DNA from: Pseudomonadota bacterium
GTDB lineage: Bacteria > Pseudomonadota > Alphaproteobacteria > Rhizobiales > Beijerinckiaceae
Direction of reading: 5' to 3'
NCBI GenBank assembly: GCA_021813805.1
Contig: JAKAJL010000001.1
Location: 1 to 64,000 of the forward strand
Length of the DNA stretch: 64,000 nucleotides
Part shown: positions 1 to 8,436 of the stretch, piece by piece
How the letters are laid out: every line of letters begins with the position of its first letter
How positions within the stretch are numbered: the stretch's first letter is position 1
Translations under genes and position numbers: made by a program
Notes under the pieces: generated by a model
The model's input: the letters and a program-made list of their open reading frames with translations, nothing else
The model's database searches: none
What the model was told of the DNA's origin: nothing

Positions 1-48
1 AATGATGGCCCACTCGGCATCGGTCAGTTCAAAACGGCGTCGCGTCAT
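1..48 (-). CDS. IS5-family transposase, N-terminal 16 residues only
   Basis: The reading frame starts ATG at 48 and encodes MTRRRFELTDAEWAII before the window ends. This opening (basic residues, then a LTDxEW motif) is characteristic of the helical N-terminal domain of IS5/IS427-group DDE transposases. The catalytic domain is not present here, so activity cannot be judged. Identification rests on recall of the family opening only. Confidence 0.6.
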   Translation of the reverse strand, partial: MTRRRFELTDAEWAII

Positions 49-122
49 CAAAGCCCCCAAATCATCGGAGGCCTTGAATCATTCTTTCGCCCGTTCGGGA
101 ATCCCGTTTATGAGTTTAGGGC
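1..122 (-). mobile_element. IS5-family insertion sequence, left part only (cut by window edge)
   Basis: The minus strand opens a transposase at position 48 that runs out of the window. Upstream of it, reading outward, the DNA ends in a motif beginning GGCCCTAAACTCATAA (about 107-122) followed by TA, which looks like a terminal inverted repeat with its target dinucleotide. The assignment to IS5 (IS427-like group) rests on the first 16 residues of the transposase. The second end lies outside, so element length and target duplication cannot be seen. Confidence 0.6.
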
Positions 123-819
123 CTAATCGAATGGGTCATGGACCGGATCGACCTCGCTTTGGCGGCCAACCGGCGCGGTTCGGAGAACGAGGTGGAAGGC
201 GGGGCTGCGCCGACCTATCTCGTGCTGCTCAAATCCGTCGCCAATCGCAGGCGCAGGGCGCGGGCGGCGCTGAGATGGCTCGAAACGGATCGTGAGAGGG
301 GCTGGATCACCTGCGATTCCACGACGCTCGGCGCCAATCTGCTCCAGCTTCACGCGGCTTCGGTCCACTCCCGCGATAACCCGCTTTATTCCGGCCCTTG
401 CGACGAAGCCTCAAGCAAGTCGCGATAATCGAGGTCTCCGAAGCGCGCCCCGGCGACCCCGGCCGTCCAGCCCGCAGGCGGCCGCCGCCACTCCACAGGC
501 TTTTTCTCTGCCTTTTCTTGAGTTTTTCTCCGTTGAGCCTGAGGATATTGTCCCTGATGGCGACTTGATGTTCTTCTCGTCCATGGCCGGCGGTTCCGTG
601 GTCACTTTGACCTCGTTGTTGGTCTCCGCGACATCGACGCTGGGAGCCGCGGGTCATTTGATTTCGGCGCGCAAGCCCCCTCTGGTCTGGGCGCATGTCC
701 GAAATTCTTCTCGCGTGTGCCAGACAAGGATTTTGTGATTCTTGGCTTCGCGGGCCAGTGCAGCCGCGGTCTGGTTATGACCGCGGCAGGGCCATTCGCT
801 CGTCAAGGGCCCGCGGGGG
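123..819. other. No supported gene
   Basis: About 700 bases between the insertion-sequence end and the DUF6894 gene. Several open frames exist on both strands, but none gives a recognisable protein, a good ribosome-binding site plus start, or a plausible domain. It may hold a decayed gene; a short minus-strand frame ending near 654 is the least implausible candidate. Confidence 0.4.
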
Positions 820-1047
820 CTAATCGAGTTGTGCGCGGGCAAACTCGCCGCGAGCAATCGACACCCCGGCGAGAATTTCAACCTCGCCGGCGGGGTTGGT
901 CACACGAATACGGGTCCCCGGTTCATCGATCGCCTTGGCCAGTTCAGACACATGCGACCACGCCGCCTTCAAATCGGGAAGCGCGATCGACTTCATCGCA
1001 GCAATCGTTTCGTCGCCTTTCACAACCGCGAAATCATAGCGCTGCAT
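820..1047 (-). CDS. DUF6894-family small protein
   Basis: A 75-residue protein starting MQRYDFAVVKGD, ending near an Ala/Arg-rich tail. The layout (MxRYxFxVVxGD start, then LPDLKAAWSHVSELAKAI, then a valine-rich strand VTNPAGEVEILAGVSI) matches the DUF6894 family of short alphaproteobacterial proteins, whose function is unknown. The ATG at 1047 is chosen because a GGAGAGAGGG sequence lies just upstream; an upstream in-frame start would add a low-complexity Gly/Ala/Arg leader that the family lacks. It stands alone, followed by no close gene. Confidence 0.7.
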   Translation of the reverse strand: MQRYDFAVVKGDETIAAMKSIALPDLKAAWSHVSELAKAIDEPGTRIRVTNPAGEVEILAGVSIARGEFARAQLD

Positions 1048-1214
1048 TTGGTTGCCCTCTCTCCGAATGCGCAATGCGGAATCCTCGCCGCCGCCGCTGG
1101 CGGCGGCCAATTAGGATCGTTGTCGTTTGCAGGGACCGATCGGCCCCTGAGTTTTCCGGCTTCGACTGGCGCGACGATGTTCAGAATTTTCAATATCATC
1201 GTCATATGCGGGCC

Positions 1215-1607
1215 TCATGCCGGTTGCGACCCGCGATTCGATCCGCCGCCCGATCCACGCTGCAGACCGCGGCGCGGCTGCCGGAACAACTCCGGTCTGG
1301 AACTTGTCGCGGGCGAATTAGCCGCCTGGAGATCGAGCTCCTTCAGAGCGTCCATCACGTCGTCCCAGCTGACGGTCCTTCCGTCGCAAGTCCGACGCAG
1401 CAGAGGATTGGCCTCCGCGGCGCATGCGTCGGAAGCCCATGACGCCAGAATCGCCCTCTTTTCGTTAAGCGTCAGGTCGGAGTCGTCGACGACGTCCGAC
1501 GGATGCGCGAAAGCTCGCGCCGGGCGAAGCAGATCGTCGAAGCCACCCCCATCCCCGCGGTGGCGCGCGCCGTCTCGACATACGGTTTTTCGAAAATCCG
1601 GATCCAT
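1215..1607 (-). CDS. Conserved hypothetical protein of about 130 residues
   Basis: The core reads as a compact acidic helical segment: FDDLLRPARAFAHPSDVV, then DLTLNEKRAILASWASDAC, then a segment ending WDDVMDALKELD. Short alphaproteobacterial proteins with this combination are common and unnamed; no catalytic motif is visible. The ATG at 1607 has GGAG six bases upstream; a TTG four codons earlier is also in frame. The C-terminal 30 residues are Gly/Arg/Ser-rich and poorly structured. It lies upstream of, and in the same direction as, the DUF6894 gene, and downstream of hsp20, so a stress-linked role is possible but only inferred. Confidence 0.6.
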   Translation of the reverse strand: MDPDFRKTVCRDGARHRGDGGGFDDLLRPARAFAHPSDVVDDSDLTLNEKRAILASWASDACAAEANPLLRRTCDGRTVSWDDVMDALKELDLQAANSPATSSRPELFRQPRRGLQRGSGGGSNRGSQPA

Positions 1608-1679
1608 TTGCCGCTCCAAATCGCGTCCCCGGCGGCCCGAGACTTTTCCGAGCCGCCGTTTGACCTAGTCCACGGCTTT

Positions 1680-2156
1680 TCAGGCCGCCTTCACATGATC
1701 GATGGTCTTGACGCTCTCGCCCTCGGCGGCCGTCTTGGTGAGGCCCACCTCGATGCGGCGGGGCTTCATCGCCTCCGGCACATGACGCACCAGGTTGATA
1801 TGGAGCAGTCCGTTCTCGAAAGACGCGCTCTCGACCTCGACATAGTCGGCAAGGTTGAAGCGGCGCTCGAAGGCTCTCCCGGCGATGCCGTGATAGAGAT
1901 ACTCGGACTTCGCGTTCTTCTCCGACGGACGTCCGACGATCGTCAGCACGTTCTGATGCTGGGTCACGCCGATCTGGTCCGGCGTGAAGCCAGCTATCGC
2001 CAATGTCACGCGGTAGTTGTCCTCACCGGTGCGAACGATGTCATAAGGGGGATAACGATCCTCGGGCTCGAACCTGAGGCTGTCGTCCATCATGGAGAAC
2101 AGCCGGTCAAAGCCGATGCTCGTCCGCCAGAATGGATCAAAGTCGATGTTCCGCAT
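1680..2156 (-). CDS. Hsp20/IbpA-family small heat-shock protein
   Basis: A 158-residue small heat-shock chaperone (alpha-crystallin type), expected to form oligomers that hold unfolded proteins in the cytoplasm. It starts MRNIDFDPFWRTSIGFDRLF, the typical IbpA-like N-terminal arm, followed by an alpha-crystallin domain (YPPYDIVRTGEDNYRVTLAIAG to about residue 130) containing GIAGRAFERRFNLAD and the ENGLLHI segment that corresponds to the conserved GxL strand. The ATG at 2156 is preceded by GGAGGATGTGGCT; a start five codons upstream would destroy this spacing. A paralogue lies at 46084-46548. Upstream (2319-2337) is a dyad that could be regulatory. Confidence 0.93.
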   Translation of the reverse strand: MRNIDFDPFWRTSIGFDRLFSMMDDSLRFEPEDRYPPYDIVRTGEDNYRVTLAIAGFTPDQIGVTQHQNVLTIVGRPSEKNAKSEYLYHGIAGRAFERRFNLADYVEVESASFENGLLHINLVRHVPEAMKPRRIEVGLTKTAAEGESVKTIDHVKAA

Positions 2157-2318
2157 AGCCACATCCTCCAAATGAGCAACATGGATTTGTAGAACGCCGG
2201 ACGCTCGCCGGCGCCGCGCTTGCGTCGAGCCGATCAGCGCCCGACGAGAAGCGATTTAGAAAGGCGGAAATCCGCTTCAAGAGGGTCGCCAAAAAAATTT
2301 TTCCTCGCGCAACACCTT

Positions 2319-2337
2319 GATAACACGCGCTGTTATC
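2319..2337. promoter_or_regulatory. Perfect 7-bp dyad upstream of hsp20
   Basis: GATAACA-CGCGC-TGTTATC: two perfect 7-base arms around a 5-base spacer, 163 bases upstream of the hsp20 start and about 100 bases upstream of the recombinase relic. This is the size and shape of a repressor operator, but it could equally belong to the relic. No family of regulator is assigned. Confidence 0.35.
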
Positions 2338-2437
2338 GGCCGCGACGCGACTTGCCGCGTCGTTGGCGAGCGATAGGGCGCAGACCGCCAGGAAGGCGGA
2401 AGCCGCGGAGGAAATGCGTGGCTGTGAAGGATGAAAC

Positions 2438-2990
2438 ATGTCCGCGCCAGCCGTTCAGTCGCAAAACAACCCGCACGAGCCCCGCAACAAGGGCCAGCCT
2501 ATTGGACAGAAACGCCCGCTGAAGCCGAAGGACGTGTGGAACATCCGGGTGCGGCTTCAGATCATGGCTGGAAAGCGTGATCTCGCGATGTTCGCGTGGC
2601 GATCGACAGCAAATTGCGCGGCTGCAGCCTCATCCGCCTGAAAATCGATGACGTTCAAGCAAACGGTCGGACGCGCGACCGTGCGACGGTGATCCAGAAA
2701 AAGACTGGGCGGCCTGTCCAATTCGAGTTGACGGAACAGCCGCGAAAATCCATCGAGGATTGGTTGGCCATCCTCAAGTCGAATAGGGGGGGTTACCTCT
2801 TTCCAAACCGCCTCCACGGTCTGGAGCACATGGCGGCGCGCCAATACGCCAGGAACGCCCACGCTTGGGCGCGCAGCGTCGGCTTGGATGATTCCGCTTA
2901 CGGGGCGCCCATCCGATGCGGCGTCAGCTGTCAGCAAATGAACAATGGCGTTTTCATACAGCCTCGGTCGACATCGGCCCTCCGCCATTT
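2438..2990 (+). pseudogene. Tyrosine recombinase (phage-integrase family), broken by two frameshifts
   Basis: The first frame encodes GQKRPLKPKDVWNIRVRLQ and MAGKRDLAMF, then breaks near 2590. It resumes in another frame as VAIDSKLRGC, IRLKIDDV, RDRATVIQKKTGRPVQFELT and YLFPNRLH, and breaks again near 2905. A third frame then gives HPMRR, corresponding to the HxxR catalytic motif. These pieces align in order with short tyrosine recombinases that recur in proteobacterial accessory DNA. The C-terminal part with the catalytic tyrosine is not recognisable after about 2990. At least two indels make a functional enzyme unlikely. Confidence 0.75.
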
Positions 2991-3024
2991 CCGCGTTCGG
3001 GAGCCAAGCGCCGGACTTGCCCTG

Positions 3025-3879
3025 CTAGTCCTCCAGTTCCTCCTTGGCCGCCTCGACGTCCAGGCGCTCCATGGCGTCCATGGGCTTCGATTTCGCCGCG
3101 TCCTCATAGAGCGCGGTCGCCTGTTTCAGCTTGGCCGAGCCGAACAGCATCGCCAGCGCATTGGCGTATTCCATCCGTGCGATGGCCGAGCCGGGATTGA
3201 GTTTCATGGCCTGCTCGAAATGTTTGATCGCCGCTTCCTTGCTCGCGCCATAGGTGAGGCTGGCGATCATGCCGCCGATCTTGTCCACGATTTCCGCATG
3301 ATAGGCGCCGAGCGCGATATGGGCGTCGGCGTGGCGCGGCTCGATTTTCAGCGCCGTTTCAAGGCTGTGGCGAATTTTGCCGCCCAGCCCCGCGGCGAGC
3401 GCCTTCGCCACGGAGACGCCCTGGCTGTAACGGCCGAGCGCCTGGGCGTGGAGATAGAAGGCGTTGGCGTTGTCCGGGGCGAGCTTTTGCAGGTCTTCCG
3501 CCCGCTCGGCGGCGTCCTGGAACAGGCGGATCTTTTCCGCCGCGTCGTCGGCCAGATAGGTCGCGTAGATGTTGATCGCCTTGGCGGCGGCGTTGGCGCC
3601 GATCGGACCGAGCTTTCCGCCCAATTCGACAGCCGCGGCGAAATCGCCGCGGTGATAGGCCCGCCAGGCGTCCTGCAGGACCTCCGCGACGGCCTCCGCG
3701 TCGCCAGCGGCTTTCAGTTTCGGATGCGCGGCGAACTGCGCCCTGACGTAGGCGGCGGCGGGGAAAGGCTCTCGGTCGCCGGCATGAAGCCGCCCCCAGT
3801 TCTTCTCCAGCGCGCCGCCCGCATAGTCATAGGCTTTCGCCGCGTGCGGAAAGGATTTCCATCGCGATTTCGTCATCAC
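3025..3879 (-). CDS. Tetratricopeptide-repeat protein
   Basis: A 284-residue soluble, helix-rich protein. Repeated helical pairs with TPR-like spacing are visible: AEDLQKLAPDNANAFYLHAQ, TALKIEPRHADAHIALGAYH and FEQAMKLNPGSAIARMEYAN. The N-terminal 100 residues are less repeat-like and start MTKSRWKSFPHAAKAYDY. No signal peptide is evident. It is last in a tight minus-strand run: patatin, TetR regulator, then this gene with only six bases between TetR stop and start. TPR proteins act as scaffolds; here a partner in lipid metabolism is an inference from context. No catalytic residues are seen. Confidence 0.8.
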   Translation of the reverse strand: MMTKSRWKSFPHAAKAYDYAGGALEKNWGRLHAGDREPFPAAAYVRAQFAAHPKLKAAGDAEAVAEVLQDAWRAYHRGDFAAAVELGGKLGPIGANAAAKAINIYATYLADDAAEKIRLFQDAAERAEDLQKLAPDNANAFYLHAQALGRYSQGVSVAKALAAGLGGKIRHSLETALKIEPRHADAHIALGAYHAEIVDKIGGMIASLTYGASKEAAIKHFEQAMKLNPGSAIARMEYANALAMLFGSAKLKQATALYEDAAKSKPMDAMERLDVEAAKEELED

Positions 3880-3885
3880 GGCCCC

Positions 3886-4530
3886 TTATTTCAGATAGCG
3901 TTGCGCCAGTTCGTCGAACAGAGCCCGCTCGCGCGGCGCCAGAAAAGGCGCGGCGAGCGAAATGACATGGAAGGCGCCGCGCGCCAGGGCGCGGCCTTCC
4001 TCTTTCGAGCGCGGATCGCGGGCGAATTCGTAGGACAGCCAATAGGTCGCCAGAACGGTCATGTTGACCGCGAGCGCCTCGACATCCATCGGGCCGGCCG
4101 TCATCTCCCCCGCCTCGACCAGGCCCTGGAGAATATTGGCGGCGGTGCGCTTCTTGTGAGCGAGGATGCGCTTGAACTGCGTTTCGAGCACGCGATGCCG
4201 CGACACCAGTTCGTTGATGTCTCGATAAAGGAAGCGAAATTTGTGGATGGCCTCGAAGACGAGGTGAAGGAACAGCCAGGCGTCCTCGGCGTGGACCGGG
4301 CGGCTTTCCGGCGCCGCGAGCGTGCGTTCGATCTCGTCGCGATAAGCGAAGAACAAAGCTTCGACAATTTTATCCTTGGAATGGTAATGATAATAGAGAT
4401 TCCCGGGACTTATGTTCATTTCGTCGGCGATAGCCGTGGTCGTCACCCCTGGCTCGCCATATTCGTTGAACAGCCGAAGGGCCGTTTCCAAAATTCTTTC
4501 CCGTGTCCGCCGTTTCGGCTTTTTCTCCAT
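3886..4530 (-). CDS. TetR/AcrR-family transcriptional regulator
   Basis: A 214-residue one-component regulator. The N-terminal 60 residues form a TetR helix-turn-helix: RILETALRLFNEYGEPGVTT, then IADEMNISPGNLYYHYHSKD. The C-terminal helical domain (LFLHLVFEAIHKFRFLYRDI) is of the type that binds small ligands, in many family members acyl-CoA or fatty acids. It sits between a patatin and a TPR gene in one operon; neighbouring divergent SDR and ligase genes are likely targets. The ligand is not identifiable from sequence. The start has a purine-rich stretch (GGGGCGAGACC) upstream and gives the usual family length. Confidence 0.9.
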   Translation of the reverse strand: MEKKPKRRTRERILETALRLFNEYGEPGVTTTAIADEMNISPGNLYYHYHSKDKIVEALFFAYRDEIERTLAAPESRPVHAEDAWLFLHLVFEAIHKFRFLYRDINELVSRHRVLETQFKRILAHKKRTAANILQGLVEAGEMTAGPMDVEALAVNMTVLATYWLSYEFARDPRSKEEGRALARGAFHVISLAAPFLAPRERALFDELAQRYLK

Positions 4531-4560
4531 GGTCTCGCCCCTCCCCCGAGGCCAGAAGTC

Positions 4561-5775
4561 TTATCGCGGCCGGACGCCCGCGAGCGCATGCTCCAGGACG
4601 TCGAGCGTCCGCGCCAGCTGCGATGCGACGTGATCCAGCGCGTGCGCCGGACCGCGGCGCTTTTTCGCCCTGGGCCGCGACAGATGGAGCGAGGCGTCGG
4701 CGAGAACGTCGTGGTCGATCGACACGCCGTGGCGCGCGAGGACGGGTTCGAGCTCGTCGGCGCGGCGGCGCAATTCCTCTCGCGTCTTCTGGTAAGCGTG
4801 TTCGCACAGCCGGCGGCGATCGGAATAGGAAAAGATATTGGTGAAGAACATCTGCTCGTCGTCGCGCGCCGGTTCGAACAGCACCACGTCGGCGTCGGGG
4901 AATAGCCGCGCGTAACGCTCCATGCCGACGCGCATGCGCGAATGGATGATCGCGCGGAAGGTTTGCGACATGACGGTCGGAAAGCCATGCTCGGCCAGCG
5001 AGCGGCGCTTTTTATGGGTGTGGCGCGCGGCGGCGTCGGCGTCGAAGGGAACCAGCGGATTGACGCAGAAAAGCAATTTCGCCCCTTCGCGCAGGGCCAC
5101 CGAAGCGTGAAGGGTCTTCATCAGGGCGCCGTCGACATAATGGCGGCCCGCGATCCCGACCGGCGGGTAAAGACCCGGCAAAGCCGAACTGGCCTGCACC
5201 GCGAGGGAAATCGGCGCGTCGTCCCAGCCCTTCGCGCCAAAAGCCACCGCCTCGCAGGAGTCGAGATCGGTCGCGACCAGGAACAATTTGCGCTTCAGCG
5301 CGCGAAAATCGTCGGTCCGCCCCGGCGCGGAGAAGAGTTTGGCGAGAAAGGCGCCGACGCCCTGATTGTCGAGCAGGCCGGTCGGCAATGCGGCCGAAAG
5401 ACGCTGGAGGGAGTCCGCCACCCCGCCTGAAAAAGGATGATCGAGATAGGCTTGCGCCGCCGTGGCGGCCAGACCGGGAATATTGGCGAGGCGGCGCGCA
5501 TATTCGCCCAGCGCCGGGCGCAACAGGACATTCGGCTCGAAGGGATCGTCCGCCTCCTCGCTCTCGATGAAGCTGCGGTGCATGTCGCGTGGGGAAATGC
5601 CGTTGGCGAGACCCGCCGCAAGGAAGGCGCCGGAACTGACGCCGACGAAAATATCGCAGCCGACGAGATCGACCCCCTTCAGCGCCTCATCGAGCGCCGC
5701 CAGCGCGCCGATCTCATAGATCCCGCCCACCGGACCGCCGCCCGCAAGCGCGACGCCCTTCAAGTCGCGCGCCAC
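4561..5775 (-). CDS. Patatin-like phospholipase
   Basis: A 404-residue serine acyl hydrolase. The glycine-rich oxyanion motif AGGGPVGGIYE lies at residues 11-21, the nucleophile elbow GVSSG at 45-49 (Ser47), and the catalytic aspartate in YVDGALMKT near residue 213, giving the Ser-Asp dyad of patatins. The predicted action is release of fatty acids from membrane or storage lipids. I choose the GTG at 5775 because AGGGAGG precedes it; an in-frame TTG upstream at 5826 would add 17 residues without a good site. It is followed by the TetR gene after 30 bases. The phasin upstream suggests a role at lipid or polyester granules (inference). Confidence 0.88.
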   Translation of the reverse strand: MARDLKGVALAGGGPVGGIYEIGALAALDEALKGVDLVGCDIFVGVSSGAFLAAGLANGISPRDMHRSFIESEEADDPFEPNVLLRPALGEYARRLANIPGLAATAAQAYLDHPFSGGVADSLQRLSAALPTGLLDNQGVGAFLAKLFSAPGRTDDFRALKRKLFLVATDLDSCEAVAFGAKGWDDAPISLAVQASSALPGLYPPVGIAGRHYVDGALMKTLHASVALREGAKLLFCVNPLVPFDADAAARHTHKKRRSLAEHGFPTVMSQTFRAIIHSRMRVGMERYARLFPDADVVLFEPARDDEQMFFTNIFSYSDRRRLCEHAYQKTREELRRRADELEPVLARHGVSIDHDVLADASLHLSRPRAKKRRGPAHALDHVASQLARTLDVLEHALAGVRPR

Positions 5776-5868
5776 CGTCGCCTCCCTTTCGAAGCACCCC
5801 AAGCGCAGCGCCGCCGCCCGCAACAACGGCTCCGCCGAAATGGGCGCCGGTCAGATCAGCCCGTCAAC

Positions 5869-6303
5869 TCACTTGGCGCCCTTGGCGACCTTGGCGCCGC
5901 GCGTCGGCGCTTTGGGCGCAACGGCCCCGCCGGAAAGCTTCTTGACCTCCGCGGTCAGTTCAGTCACCCGCCGGCTCAAAGCCTCTACGTCCTTTTTCGT
6001 CGGGACGCTCAAGGAGTGAAGGGCGCGCGCCACGCGCTCCTCGAACACCTGCTCCAGCTTGTCCCATTGCCCGGAGGCCTGAGCCTTGACGTCGGCGATT
6101 TTCTCGTCCGCGACTTTCCTCGCCCGCTCCTGCACGGTTTCGCCCTGCTTGACCAGAGCGTCGAAAGCTTTGACGCCCTCCTCCTGCGCCTTGGCGAAGG
6201 CGCCGAGGCCAGCCAGCCAGATCTGAGTGGCGGAGTTCTTGATCAGCGCCGCCATTTCGCTATCGGTCTTGCCTTCGACAAGAGCTTTGAGTTTCTTGAC
6301 CAT
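5869..6303 (-). CDS. Phasin-type polyhydroxyalkanoate granule-associated protein
   Basis: A 144-residue amphipathic helical protein. The N-terminal part (residues 10-95, with SATQIWLAGLGAFAKAQEEG and DALVKQGETVQERARKV) matches the PhaI/PhaF phasin family that coats PHA granules. The C-terminus is an Ala/Lys/Pro tail (GGAVAPKAPTRGAKVAKGAK), a shortened version of the basic, DNA-binding-like tail seen in longer PhaF proteins. A heptad pattern near LSRRVTELTAEVKKL suggests oligomerisation. It is the first gene of the minus-strand lipid run and is divergent from the SDR gene; no PHA synthase is present in the window, so the granule type is not certain. Confidence 0.88.
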   Translation of the reverse strand: MVKKLKALVEGKTDSEMAALIKNSATQIWLAGLGAFAKAQEEGVKAFDALVKQGETVQERARKVADEKIADVKAQASGQWDKLEQVFEERVARALHSLSVPTKKDVEALSRRVTELTAEVKKLSGGAVAPKAPTRGAKVAKGAK

Positions 6304-6444
6304 CTTCCTCTCCTTCTCCCTTGCCGCCCGGTTTCATTTCGCGGCCCGATGTTACAAAAATAGTCCCGGTTTTTAGGTCTTTCGCCCTATTCTCCTAGGC
6401 GGCGGACTCTAATCTTAAACGATAATCTAGGCCAGAAGGGAGAA
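6304..6444. promoter_or_regulatory. Divergent promoter region between phasin and SDR genes
   Basis: A 141-base gap with an AT-rich centre (TACAAAAATAGTCCCGG, then TCTAATCTTAAACGATAATC) in otherwise GC-rich DNA. It must carry promoters for both directions. Two TAATCT direct repeats about 15 bases apart (near 6409 and 6424) could be operator half-sites for the TetR regulator encoded at 3886-4530; this is speculative. A strong ribosome-binding site (AAGGGAGAA) for the SDR gene is at the right edge. Confidence 0.4.
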
Positions 6445-8436
6445 ATGGCCATGATCTACGTCATCACCGGCGCCAGCGGCTTCATCGGCAAGCGCCTTAC
6501 CCGTCAATTGCTCTCCCGGCCCGACGCCAGGGTGTATTTCCTGATGCGCAGGGCGACGCCCGAGCGTCTCGACAGATTGCGCGCCTTCTGGAGCGCCGAC
6601 GCGACACGCGCCATCGCCCTGCCCGGCGATCTCACTTCGCCCCTGTGCGGCGTGGACTCCGCCGCGATCGAAGCCCTGCGCGGAAAAGTCGATCATGTCT
6701 TCCACCTCGGCGCGATCTATGATCTCGACGCCGATCCGAACGAGGAAATGCAGGTCAATATCGAGGGGACGCGCCACGCCCTCGCGCTTGCCGAGGCCCT
6801 CGGCGCGCGCTGCTTCCATCACATGAGTTCGATCGCCGCCGCCGGCCTCTACGAGGGGGTCTTTCGCGAAGACATGTTCGAGGAAGCCGAAAACTTGAAC
6901 CATCCCTATTTCGCCAGCAAGCACGAGGCGGAAAAAGTCGTGAGGCGGGAGGCCAGGACGCCGTACCGCATCTATCGTCCCGGCCTGGTCGTCGGCGAGT
7001 CCACGACCGGCGAAATGGACAAGATCGACGGCCCCTATTATTTCTTCAAGCTGATCCAGAAATTGCGCCGCGCCCTGCCGCCCTGGGCGCCGATGATCGG
7101 CCTCGAAGGCGGTCGCATCAATCTGGTGCCGGTCGATTTCGTGGTCGCCGCCCTCGACCGCCTCGCCCACACGGACGGGCTCGACGGCCGCTGCTTCCAT
7201 CTCGTCGATCCGCACCCGCGCCGCGTCGGCGACATTTTCGCGCTGTTCGCCGAGGCCGCACACGCCCCGCGCATTCCGGCGCGCGTCAACGCGGCCCTGT
7301 TCGGCCTCCTGCCACGCCCGATCCTGCAAGGTCTCAAGGCCCTGACCCCGATCCGGCGCATCCGCAAGGCCTTCATGAAGGATCTCGGATTGCCCGAGGG
7401 CGTCCTCGCCTTTTTCAATTATCCCACCCGCTTCGACAACCGCGAGGCGGCGGCGATCCTCGAACCGGCGGGGATCAAAGTTCCGCCGATCGAGGACTAT
7501 GCCTGGCGGCTGTGGGATTATTGGGAGCGCCATCTCGACCCCGACCTGTTCATCGACCGCAGCCTGCGCGGGCGGGTCAAAGGCAAGGTCGTGCTGGTCA
7601 CGGGAGGTTCGGCCGGGATCGGCAAGGCGACGGCGCTGCGTCTCGCGGACGCCGGGGCGACCGTTCTGATCGTGGGCCGCGACCGGGAGAAGCTCGATGC
7701 GGCCGTGCGCGAGGGCGGCGAACGCGGGCTGGTCCTCCTGCCCTACGCGGCCGACATCGCCGACGCTTCCCAGTGCGAGGCGCTGATCGCGCAGATCGTC
7801 AGCGACCATGGCGGCGTCGAGATACTGATCAACAACGCTGGCCGCTCGATGCGGCGCGGGATCGAACATTCCTACGATCGCTTCCATGATTTCGAACGCG
7901 CGATGCAGGTCAATTATTTCGGCGGCTTGCGCCTGACGCTCGGCTTCCTGCCGGGCATGACGGAACGCCGCAGCGGCCATGTGATCAATATTTCCTCGAT
8001 CGGCGTGCTGACCAACGCGCCGCGCTTTTCCGCCTATGTCGCCTCCAAGGCGGCGATGGAGGCCTGGACCCGGTGCGCGGCCTCGGAATTCCTCGACCGC
8101 GGCGTCGATTTCACCACGATCAACATGCCCCTGGTGCGCACGGCGATGATCGCGCCGACCAGGCTCTATGACCATGTTCCGGCGCTGACGCCCGAGGAGG
8201 CGGCGGACCTCGTGGTCGAGGCCGTCGTCAAGCGCGCCTCGCGCATCGCCACGCCGCTCGGCATATTCGGCCAGATCGTCCATTCGGTCAGCCCGCGCTT
8301 CGCGCAGATCGTGATGAACACCGCTTTTCGCATGTTCCCCGACAGCGCGGCTGCCGTCGGCCCCGCGCCGGCCGCGGAGGCGTCGACGGAGGATCAGGCC
8401 GCCTTTTCCCAGATCATGCGGGGGCTTTATCTTTGA
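6445..8436 (+). CDS. Two-domain SDR, probable fatty acyl-CoA reductase (AcrA1 type)
   Basis: A 663-residue fusion of two Rossmann dehydrogenases. The N-terminal extended SDR (1-375) has GASGFIG at 8-14 and a YFASK active-site motif near 154, resembling the male-sterility/NAD-binding-4 domains of fatty acyl-CoA reductases. The C-terminal classical SDR (about 380-600) has TGGSAGIG, NNAG, SSIG and YVASK near 530, so both sites look complete. This architecture and length match mycobacterial AcrA1-like proteins, which reduce acyl-CoA to aldehyde or alcohol. Its stop overlaps the convergent lipase gene by ten bases. With the ligase at 9449 it could make long-chain alcohols; that is inference. Confidence 0.82.
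   Translation: MAMIYVITGASGFIGKRLTRQLLSRPDARVYFLMRRATPERLDRLRAFWSADATRAIALPGDLTSPLCGVDSAAIEALRGKVDHVFHLGAIYDLDADPNEEMQVNIEGTRHALALAEALGARCFHHMSSIAAAGLYEGVFREDMFEEAENLNHPYFASKHEAEKVVRREARTPYRIYRPGLVVGESTTGEMDKIDGPYYFFKLIQKLRRALPPWAPMIGLEGGRINLVPVDFVVAALDRLAHTDGLDGRCFHLVDPHPRRVGDIFALFAEAAHAPRIPARVNAALFGLLPRPILQGLKALTPIRRIRKAFMKDLGLPEGVLAFFNYPTRFDNREAAAILEPAGIKVPPIEDYAWRLWDYWERHLDPDLFIDRSLRGRVKGKVVLVTGGSAGIGKATALRLADAGATVLIVGRDREKLDAAVREGGERGLVLLPYAADIADASQCEALIAQIVSDHGGVEILINNAGRSMRRGIEHSYDRFHDFERAMQVNYFGGLRLTLGFLPGMTERRSGHVINISSIGVLTNAPRFSAYVASKAAMEAWTRCAASEFLDRGVDFTTINMPLVRTAMIAPTRLYDHVPALTPEEAADLVVEAVVKRASRIATPLGIFGQIVHSVSPRFAQIVMNTAFRMFPDSAAAVGPAPAAEASTEDQAAFSQIMRGLYL

Noticed and set aside
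654..881. Minus-strand frame with a short plausible C-terminus near 654-790
   Set aside because: Some residues look protein-like but no family is recognised, and its start overlaps the DUF6894 stop region.
2596..4905. Long plus-strand open frame of 769 codons
   Set aside because: It runs antisense across the TPR, TetR and patatin genes, is rich in Arg/Gly and has no domain; it is the mirror of GC-rich genes on the other strand. Only its first 120 codons overlap a real (broken) recombinase.
6427..8283. Long minus-strand open frame of 618 codons
   Set aside because: Antisense to the SDR gene, with Arg/Asp/Gly-rich content and no ribosome-binding site.
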